Part shown: positions 9,722-14,351 of the stretch, piece after piece
Numbering within the stretch: the first letter of the stretch is position 1
Layout: each line of letters opens with the position of its first letter
Assembly (NCBI GenBank): GCA_016721425.1
Contig: JADKID010000046.1
Coordinates: forward strand, 1-14,351
Reading direction: 5' to 3'
DNA: 14,351 bases
Origin: Bryobacterales bacterium
GTDB taxonomy: Bacteria; Acidobacteriota; Terriglobia; Bryobacterales; Bryobacteraceae
The notes under the pieces: model-generated
Seen by the model: the letters and a program-made list of their open reading frames with translations, nothing else
What the model was told of the DNA's origin: nothing
The model's database searches: none
Made by a program: the position numbers and the translations under genes

Positions 9722-9942
9722 TTAGGAAGGCAGGGCTGGAGTCTGAGGCGGGCGGTCATTTGAATCGCCGACGAATCCACCCCCGATGCGCCAAAGGGCA
9801 CCCCGAACCATAATCGCAATGGTTCCCAAAACAGCATGTACTGAAGTCGCTGCAGCGGATGAAATTCCGGATAGTCCGGATATCGATGCAGTAAGAAGTC
9901 GGCGAGGATGCCCACACCGGCTGTTGCTATCCAGAGAATCAT
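9722..9942 (-). CDS. possible small membrane protein, function unknown
   Basis: From ATG 9942 the frame reads MILWIATAGVGILADFLL, a single hydrophobic segment, then HRYPDYPEFHPLQRLQYMLF and WEPLRLWFGVPFG, rich in Tyr/Trp/Phe and consistent with a short membrane-associated protein of about 70 residues. No ribosome binding site is visible and I know no family. The frame stays open to 9571 through the 9650-9670 terminator, so the real end is probably near 9722 after a frameshift; a second frame stops there. It lies downstream of the GIY-YIG gene on the same strand. Confidence 0.35.
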
Positions 9943-9984
9943 GGCCGACGTCAAGGTAGGGGATGCAGACCTGGCCCACTCGGT

Positions 9985-10323
9985 CTAGATGAGTTGACGA
10001 ACTCCCTCGTCAAGAGGCAGACGAGCATCGCGGCGCGGGCTTCGCCGTTGCTGGAACGATTGCGCTGGACGCGGTGCTACGGCCACAAACGCCGGTTGGA
10101 CAAATGCGTGGCCGGATCCGGATTTGAGATAGTGCTCGAATTCGGCGGCTTGCTGCCGTGTAGAAAAGGCGAGGTAGGTTTCCGGCGCCCAGGGGCGGTA
10201 TTTGGAAGTGTGCGGGACGCCGCCTTGGTTGTGCCTTTGGAGGCGCGCCTTTAAGTCGCTGGTCATGCCTGCGTAACGCTCTTCTGGGTGGGATTGACTT
10301 CTGAGGAGATAGACGTAATGCAC
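9985..10323 (-). CDS. GIY-YIG nuclease domain protein (UPF0213/YhbQ-like)
   Basis: GTG 10323 opens HYVYLLRSQ (the GIY strand, here VYL), ERYAGMTSDLKARLQRHNQG (the YIG motif as YAG, with the helix arginine) and HTSKYRPWAPETYLAF, AAEFEHYLKSGSGHAF, which carries the conserved glutamate of the fold. GIY-YIG domains cut DNA with one metal ion; stand-alone bacterial versions of about 80 residues have unclear roles. AAGGAG lies about 7 bases upstream of the GTG. After SGHAF the sequence loses resemblance to the family. A one-base shift near 10090 would give RRLWP and a stop at 10077-10079, giving the usual length of about 81 residues, so the extension to 9985 is probably artefactual. It sits downstream of tmRNA on the same strand, behind a terminator. 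Confidence 0.88.
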   Translation of the reverse strand: MHYVYLLRSQSHPEERYAGMTSDLKARLQRHNQGGVPHTSKYRPWAPETYLAFSTRQQAAEFEHYLKSGSGHAFVQPAFVAVAPRPAQSFQQRRSPRRDARLPLDEGVRQLI

Positions 10324-10371
10324 ACTCTGGGCTCCTTGTGGTTTGGAGTTTCAGTGCGGCGGCTGGGTTGG

Positions 10372-10425
10372 GCCCGGAGAGTGAACCCTCGCCGGGCAGC
10401 CCTCCTCCGCCCTTCAATACGGAGG
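10372..10425. repeat. two stem-loops between tmRNA and the GIY-YIG gene
   Basis: GCCCGG (10372-10377) pairs with CCGGGC (10392-10397) across a 14-base loop that contains GTGAACCCTCG. CCTCCG (10404-10409) pairs with CGGAGG (10420-10425) across 10 bases. They may be backup terminators for tmRNA or a leader structure for the GIY-YIG gene; neither has a T run. Confidence 0.5.
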
Positions 10426-10437
10426 GCCCAGCCTTCG

Positions 10438-10466
10438 TTAAAGCTTCATGGCCAGCCAAGCTTTAA
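10438..10466 (-). terminator. probable tmRNA terminator, 9-bp inverted repeat TTAAAGCTT/AAGCTTTAA
   Basis: A perfect 9-bp inverted repeat with an 11-base loop lies 4 bases beyond the tmRNA 3' end. The arms carry A- and T-rich ends typical of bidirectional intrinsic terminators, though the T run is short. Confidence 0.65.
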
Positions 10467-10470
10467 GGAA

Positions 10471-10811
10471 GGTGGAGGCGGCGGAGTTGAACCCGCGTCC
10501 GAAGCCGGCCATGACAAGACTACGTGTATCCGATTCAAAATCTCAGCCCCGCGCCCTGAACCGGCAAGAAACTACGGTGCCCAGCCTGATTGATCTCGGC
10601 CTGCTGCCCCAGACGGAGGCTCTCGGCCTATCCTGCAAATGACGCTTACTCGATAACGCGCAGGCTCGTTACCGGAAGCGGCTACCTAATTAATTGGGCA
10701 GCGTAAGCAAACTGCTGGTTGGCAGTTATGTTTTCCGATCGTTTTACGGGAGCTCGGAACCCGGCACGCCTCATCATACCGATTCCATCCCGTCGAAGCC
10801 GTTACGCCCCC
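10471..10811 (-). ncRNA. ssrA: transfer-messenger RNA (tmRNA)
   Basis: The 5' end reads GGGGGCGTAACGGCTTCGAC, the near-universal tmRNA start, and the 3' end reads GGTTCAACTCCGCCGCCTCC followed by ACC. The acceptor stem GGGGGCG pairs with CGCCTCC (one G-U). CCA is not fully encoded (ACC then T). The T arm lacks one C (CCGC for CCCGC), another likely homopolymer deletion. The tag frame starts after GGAAAACATAACT at codon GCC (10723-10721) and reads ANQQFAYAA, the usual acidobacterial-like tag. The next codon is CAA (10694-10696) where TAA is expected, so as written the tag runs on to ANQQFAYAAQLIR and a TAG at 10682-10684. Length about 341 nt, normal for one-piece tmRNA. tmRNA rescues stalled ribosomes with SmpB and tags the product for ClpXP. 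Confidence 0.94.
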
Positions 10812-10829
10812 GCAGGACCCAACACCTTG

Positions 10830-10855
10830 AGCATAGCACCAGGCAGCATAGCACC
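10830..10855 (-). promoter_or_regulatory. tandem -10-like 11-bp repeat upstream of tmRNA
   Basis: GGTGCTATGCT occurs twice on the minus strand (10855-10845 and 10840-10830), separated by 4 bases. Each copy holds TATGCT, a reasonable -10. The nearer copy would start RNA about 12 bases before the mature tmRNA 5' end, which fits RNase P trimming. No -35 consensus is seen. The repeat may be a local duplication that gave two promoters or a binding site pair. Confidence 0.4.
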
Positions 10856-10909
10856 GGGCCATCTGCTGAGAGACCCCATACCGGGAGAGACTATTAGATC
10901 AACCTAGGT

Positions 10910-11234
10910 TTGGCCACACCCAGCCGCTCGACTGAATCCCGCGAGGAAGAGAAACAGGAGCTTCACCCGCTGTGGAACGTCGTGTTGCTGGACGACGATC
11001 ACCACACCTGCGACTACGTCATCGAGATGCTCTGCCGCCTCTTCGTCAAGACCGTGGGAGAGGCCTACCGCAATGCGGTGGAAGTGGATGCCACCGGAGC
11101 GCACCATCGTCCTGACCTGCGAGAAGGAAGCGCCGAGTTCGCGCGCGACCAGATCCACGGCTACGGCGCGGATTGGCGCATGCCCAGGTGCAAGGGCTCC
11201 ACGAGCGCCATTCTGGAAAAGGGCGGCCGGTTAG
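10910..11234 (+). CDS. clpS: ClpS-type Clp protease adaptor, divergent form
   Basis: ClpS binds the N-domain of ClpA/ClpC and hands over N-degron substrates. The protein has a short Glu-rich leader (ESREEEKQE), then LWNVVLLDDDHHTCDYVIEML, AYRNAVEVDATG, RTIVLTCEKE, AEFARDQIHGYGADWRMPRCKG and SAILE, which follows the ClpS fold end to end. Aligned by hand to E. coli ClpS, D35 and D36 are kept, but N34 becomes D, the gatekeeper M40 becomes C and H66 becomes D, so the N-degron pocket is altered. Frame breaks near 11130 and at the GGG near 11219-11223; repairing the second gives LEKAAG and the TAG at 11232-11234, about 107 residues. TTG 10910 is the only start in frame; an ATG may have been lost. 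It diverges from tmRNA and converges on the Gfo/Idh gene with overlapping stops. Confidence 0.88.
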
Positions 11235-12500
11235 CCGGCGGTGACCCTGTTGGTCGCGGGAAGATCCCAACCCTGCTTGCGGCCCTCGCGATAGGCTCAG
11301 TTGGCCAGGTGCGCGGCGCCGGCGGCGGTGTGCCCTCGGTGGCGTTCTCCTTGCTCGGCTTGCCTTCGCGGATGCTCCTGGATGAAGTGCTCGGTGGGCC
11401 CCATGCCGCGCTCCACCAGCCACCTCTTTCGGTTCAGGCCGCGGCACGGCCGGATGAGCTTCGCCTGCGCCTTCAGGTACTGATCCCGCGCGGCCTGGGG
11501 CTGCGGACGAACCTTACGACTGCACGTCGCGATCCACGGGCTCCGGTGTGACGATCCATTTGCGGCTCCATCTAGCGATGCCCGCTTCGCCGTAAACCAC
11601 CATGCCCGGCGCGCGCGAACTGTTCGTCAAATTGACGCTCGTTTGAGCGAAGAAGCCTCGCTGGTATTCGAAGACCGATTCCAGCACATCCGGCACCGTG
11701 CGCCCATCTTTCCACCGAACAGCCGCCCTGGGAGACCACGGAGACGGCGCCTGCGTTCATCACTTCGTGCAGCGTCGTGAGCAGATGGACGAACAGGTCG
11801 GTACACGCCGCCGGAATACTCCCACCAGCAGCGCCAGGAAGAACACCTCAAGGACTGAACGCGCGCTTCCGGAGCTGACCCGAGGAACCGTTCCTAATCG
11901 ATCGTCGCCGGCAAGGCATCGGCGGGATGGGGTAGATCCAGGCGCCTTCCTTCGAGTTGCGGTAGTTCACCATGCGGATCTGGCGGACCTGCCCGTCGCC
12001 CTGGGCGATCGGTTCGCGGGTCTTGGCCACCAACGACGTGGTCTTGTTCCACTGCCCACCATCAGCACCTTGCCGGGCCTCTTCTCGGCGGCAATGATCT
12101 CCGGGCCGTCCTCCAGCCGCCAGGTCAGCGGCTTCTCGATATGGACGTGCTTGCCGGCCGAAAGCGCATCGAGGGTCATCTTCCGGTGCCAGTGGTCCGG
12201 CGTGGCGATCACCACGGCGTCCAGATCCTGTTCGCCAGGATCTCCTCATAGTGCTTGGTGGTCTTGATCTTGCCCTGGGTGAATTCCGCGAGCGTGCTGC
12301 AGGTAGCCATCGTAGAGATCCGCAGCGGCGGCAAGGTTCACTCCGGGATCCGCCAGTACTCCTCCATCAACTGGCTGCCTCGAATGCCCCTCAATGAGCC
12401 CCAGGTTGGCCCGTATCGTTGGGGCCGGCTGCTTTCAACATGGGTGCAGCGCCACGGGAGTGCAGCCAGTGGAGCGCAGGAAGCTTCGGCGGGATGACAT
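11231..12500 (-). CDS. Tat-exported Gfo/Idh/MocA-family oxidoreductase, heavily frame-broken
   Basis: The ATG at 12500 opens MSSRRSFLRSTG, a twin-arginine signal (SRRSFLR), so the protein is exported folded with its cofactor. The Rossmann part follows in changing frames: GSQLMEEYWRIPGVNLAAAADLYD, QDLDAVVIATPDHWH, then the family signature GKHVHIEKPLTW with the EKP motif (about 12129-12155). Further on come VRQIRMVNYRNSKEGAWIYP, DLFVHLLTTLHEVMNAGAV, DVLESVFEYQRGFFAQTSVN, APGMVVYGEAGI and, at the C-terminus, EHFIQEH, AAHLAN and AYREGRKQGWDLPATNRVTAG. These NAD(P)-dependent enzymes act on sugars and related compounds; exported Tat versions are abundant in Acidobacteria and Planctomycetes, with mostly unknown substrates. 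I count at least six indels in about 1.27 kb. Its ATG lies 20 bases after the stop of the M52 protease, which suggests one transcript. Confidence 0.88.
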
Positions 12501-12520
12501 GCGGGGAGTATAAGCGCAAG

Positions 12521-12997
12521 CTAGCGGGCGGGTGCGGCCACGAGCCGCTGCCATTCCAGAACGATGGCCTCGACGAGTTGCGGCATGGCCGCCGCCACCG
12601 GTTGAGACAGCGTGGAGGCCCATTCGAAGTTGCCGGCTTCCAACCCGATCAACAACATCGACGTGGGCATGCACTTCAACAGCGGCGCCAGTTTCATGGC
12701 CTGCAAAGGACCCAGCCCGTGGCGGAGCGGGCCATGGCGGGCCGAAAACGCTGGTCACGGGCTTCCAGGCAGTGCAGCGTTCCTGGCGGCGCCTGGCCCG
12801 TGACGATGATCCACCATGATGACGTGCTGTGCGGTGTGCCAAGCGTCGAGGATCTCCGAGGGTGTCACCGCGAATGGTGCGGGAAGAATCTTTGCGGTTC
12901 TGCAAGGCGTCGGCGCAGAGCGGTCCAATGGCGTCATCGCCGCGGTCCATGCGACCGCAACATAGGATGGGAGCGGATAGCTCTTCTGTTTTGGCAT
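12521..12997 (-). CDS. [NiFe]-hydrogenase maturation protease (peptidase M52, HyaD/HybD/HoxW family), frame-broken
   Basis: M52 endopeptidases clip the C-terminal tail of the hydrogenase large subunit once nickel is inserted. Seen in order: ILCCGRMDRGDDAIGPLCADAL, matching the family's N-terminal GNxLRGDDGxGP loop with the first metal-binding acid; ILDAWHTAQHVIMVD, with the central aspartate; IVTGQAPPGTLHCLEARDQ, like the family's SGAPPGTIHR; RHGLGPLQAMKLAPLL, with the expected histidine; and MLLIGLEAGNFEWASTLSQPVAAAMPQLVEAI, the classic C-terminal block. Frame breaks lie near 12971-12980, 12890-12930, 12810 and 12740-12760. ATG 12997 gives about 158 residues, normal for M52. No hydrogenase structural gene or Hyp protein is recognisable in the window. 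The neighbour downstream is a Gfo/Idh/MocA gene, an unusual partner. Confidence 0.85.
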
Positions 12998-13731
12998 ATG
13001 CCTGATGGCCCGATCCGCGGCCGAGGTTCCGGCTCAAGCGGCCGGCCCGGCAATTGATCGTCGTAGGTAAGGAAAGTCTGAGAGATGTGATCGTGCCAGC
13101 TTGGCTTTCCTGATCGACGGGGCCCTGGGATGCCCATGCCGGCGCTGGCGAGGCTCCCAGCCGGCGATCATGCGGATCATGCGCTGCGGGCGGGTGGGGC
13201 ATGGCCGCCGAAGCGACGATCCGCAACCGTTACGCCTGTTGGCCGAGCGTGATCAGGCCGGCGAAGCGGCAAGAAGTTTGCCAGCCGGTGGCGATGATCA
13301 GTGCCGCCGACGGCGCTTAATGGCCCATAGGCCACCAGGTCCGGTGGGCAGTGTGTGCGAGCACGGGCCGGACCCGGTGAGCAGGAGAAGCCGGCCAACG
13401 CAAAGATAGATCCGGCATCGAACAGCGCGACCATGGCGCGAGAAGCGGAAGGCGGCGACGGGCAGTTCCGTGCGGCGGCTGATCTCGCGGCTGAGCGGGC
13501 GCCGAGTTTGGCGCGCCGATCGGGGTGTGAAAATCGAATGAACCCCTGTCCGGGAATGATTGTTCGTTTCCGGCTGGCGGTGGCTGTCGCTGGGGCGGGA
13601 CCGGTCGGACGCGCGGGCGTACTAGTGTATTCCTCAAAGCCAACCACGGGGCGGCCGTCGTCCGGAGGGAAGAGGCGAGGCTGGATCGGTTGCCTGGGCC
13701 GCCGCGGCTGCCGGGATTCTCAGCCACGGTG
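12998..13731. other. unassigned, probably coding but unreadable region
   Basis: This 730-base stretch has no recognisable gene. Fragments on the minus strand look protein-like, for example LFPPDDGRPVVGFEEYT (about 13634-13684), PGQGFIRFSHP (about 13524-13556) and REISRRTELPVAAFRF (about 13440-13490), each in a different frame. By position they would be upstream of the maturation protease on the same strand, where hydrogenase-related genes are common, but I see no hydrogenase signature (no DPCxxC tail, no HypC start, no Fe-S cysteine pattern). It may equally be several small genes. The indel density here is too high to decide by eye. Confidence 0.3.
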
Positions 13732-13756
13732 GTGAACCCTCGTGCGGGTTCACGAG
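13732..13756. repeat. two overlapping, mutually exclusive hairpins
   Basis: GTGAACCC (13732-13739) pairs with GGGTTCAC (13746-13753) around a 6-base loop. CTCGTG (13739-13744) also pairs perfectly with CACGAG (13751-13756) around CGGGTT. The two stems share bases and cannot form together. The 11-mer GTGAACCCTCG also occurs at 10381-10391, in the loop of a stem there. Confidence 0.6.
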
Positions 13757-13787
13757 GCCTCGTCGGGCTGCAGGCTATAGTCTGGGG

Positions 13788-14018
13788 CGGCTGCGGATTC
13801 CACTACCGGGAAGCGGCACCGTCATCTTCATTGAGACGGTGCTGGCGCCGCTGGCACCGCGCTTCATTCACGAAATGTTTGATCCGCAGTATCTGCAACG
13901 CATGCCCATGCTCCTTGCCCCCGCAACGCGAGGGCATTACGGGTTTGGTGACGAGTGTTTGGTGGCGACCCCGGTCTATGCCGATTCGCTCATTGCGACC
14001 GGTCATTTGTCGTGCTAG
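13788..14018 (+). CDS. possible coding fragment, family unknown
   Basis: The frame ending in TAG 14016-14018 reads LRIPLPGSGTVIFIETVLA, PLAPRFIHEMFDPQYLQRMP and MLLAPATRGHYGFGDECLVA, then TPVYADSLIATGHLSC. It has a protein-like composition (acidic, hydrophobic and aromatic residues mixed, few Arg/Pro runs), unlike the Arg/Pro-rich antisense frames of this GC-rich DNA. I cannot place it in a family, and no start codon with a ribosome binding site is seen; the frame stays open upstream, so the 5' end given is only where the protein-like sequence begins. Confidence 0.3.
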   Translation, partial: RLRIPLPGSGTVIFIETVLAPLAPRFIHEMFDPQYLQRMPMLLAPATRGHYGFGDECLVATPVYADSLIATGHLSC

Positions 14019-14167
14019 GGTTGGGCCGTGAGCTCACCGTTCTCGCGCCTCGACCAGGCAGTCCGGGGAAATGCGCCAAGCGGTACCGTCTTATCCTAAG
14101 TAGCCATAACTGCTGACCGTTTGCATGATACTTTTCGTTCAGTTTGGCAGGTTATGCCACGAGGACC
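14019..14167. other. short region with no gene seen
   Basis: AT content rises compared with the neighbours (14095-14155), as expected for a regulatory gap. No gene, RNA or clear repeat was recognised. Confidence 0.4.
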
Positions 14168-14194
14168 TTGGTGCGGTGCGTCCGCACTTATAAT
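14168..14194 (+). promoter_or_regulatory. candidate promoter with an operator-like inverted repeat
   Basis: TATAAT at 14189-14194 is a perfect -10. TTGGTG (14168-14173) is a weak -35 at 15 bases. Between them GTGCGG (14171-14176) and CCGCAC (14182-14187) form a perfect 6-bp inverted repeat with a 5-base spacer, where a repressor would block RNA polymerase. The predicted RNA start falls at about 14201-14202, on an ATG. Confidence 0.45.
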
Positions 14195-14201
14195 CCGGCA
14201 G

Positions 14202-14351
14202 ATGTTAGATACCGCTTCATCCCCTGATTTTCCTGCTCTGCATAGCGTAACGAAGAACGGGTTCGCTCTCCGATTCTGGGCGGCCTGGCCGCGCAGCTTC
14301 CGGCCCCGCCCGCCACGAGGCTCCCAAGATCGAGCAGGCGGACCCGCCGCC
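14202..14351 (+). CDS. possible start of a gene running off the right edge
   Basis: ATG 14202 begins MLDTASSPDFPALHSVTKNG and the frame stays open for 50 codons to the window end. The support is the promoter just upstream and the lack of stops; the last 25 residues are Arg/Pro-rich and may be out of frame. There is no Shine-Dalgarno, so translation would be leaderless. The family is unknown. Confidence 0.25.
   Translation, partial: MLDTASSPDFPALHSVTKNGFALRFWAAWPRSFRPRPPRGSQDRAGGPAA

Noticed and set aside
10682..10696. A genuinely longer 13-residue tmRNA tag as the primary call
   Set aside because: It needs only one substitution from the normal TAA, in an error-rich sequence, and it would destroy the degron; kept as a finding only.
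10448..10907. Plus-strand open frames over the tmRNA locus
   Set aside because: The region is explained by tmRNA 5' and 3' consensus ends, acceptor pairing and the tag frame; the frames have no protein character.
12998..13731. A hydrogenase NAD(P)/FAD (sulfhydrogenase gamma-like) subunit upstream of the M52 protease
   Set aside because: One short fragment (ALIIATG near 13262-13310) resembled such proteins, but the Fe-S cysteine block and the rest of the fold were not found.
1..14351. CRISPR arrays, insertion sequences, tRNA and rRNA genes
   Set aside because: No regularly spaced repeats, transposase motifs or inverted-repeat-bounded elements were seen; the only tRNA-like part is that of tmRNA, and no rRNA sequence was recognised.

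Overview
This is a GC-rich bacterial window that I read as Acidobacteriota, most likely a Solibacter/Bryobacter-type soil organism. The grounds are an orphan RHS protein, a small protein with an NRANA-x-x-x-GP motif that I associate with Acidobacteria, an exported GH92 glycosidase, a Tat-exported Gfo/Idh/MocA oxidoreductase, and a tmRNA with an ANQQFAYAA-type tag. The taxonomic call is inference.

Layout. At 1-2118 (minus) lies an RHS/YD-repeat protein that runs off the left edge and has no recognisable beginning. At 2271-2867 (plus) is a small acidobacterial-type hypothetical gene. At 2776-5095 (minus) is a secreted GH92 alpha-mannosidase, placed 18-21 bp behind the most interesting gene of the window: 5114-9151 (minus), one polypeptide of about 1,345 residues in which a type IA topoisomerase III (TopB) is fused to a complete RecQ helicase, with a lysine/alanine-rich histone-H1-like linker before a C-terminal HRDC domain. 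At 9292-9642 (plus) is a small coiled-coil gene with a clear intrinsic terminator. A possible small membrane protein (9722-9942, minus) and a GIY-YIG nuclease (9985-10323, minus) follow. At 10471-10811 (minus) is a tmRNA gene (ssrA), and divergent from it is a ClpS-type adaptor (10910-11234, plus). From 12997 down to 11231 (minus) are a hydrogenase maturation protease and a Tat-dependent Gfo/Idh/MocA oxidoreductase, whose stop codon interlocks with that of clpS. From 13.0 kb to the right edge I recognise no family with confidence.

Reading quality. Nearly every gene is broken by single-base indels, many at G/C homopolymers (for example 113-117, 152-155, 3204-3209), and breaks become denser to the right of about 11 kb. 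The homologous peptide simply continues in another frame. I therefore treat these genes as intact genes carrying sequence errors, not as true pseudogenes, and gene ends are approximate.

How the parts relate. TopB plus RecQ on one chain would be a self-contained decatenation/recombination-intermediate dissolving enzyme, an analogue of Sgs1-Top3. The tmRNA and ClpS neighbours both feed Clp proteolysis (ribosome rescue tags and adaptor delivery). The M52 protease implies a [NiFe] hydrogenase elsewhere in the genome.
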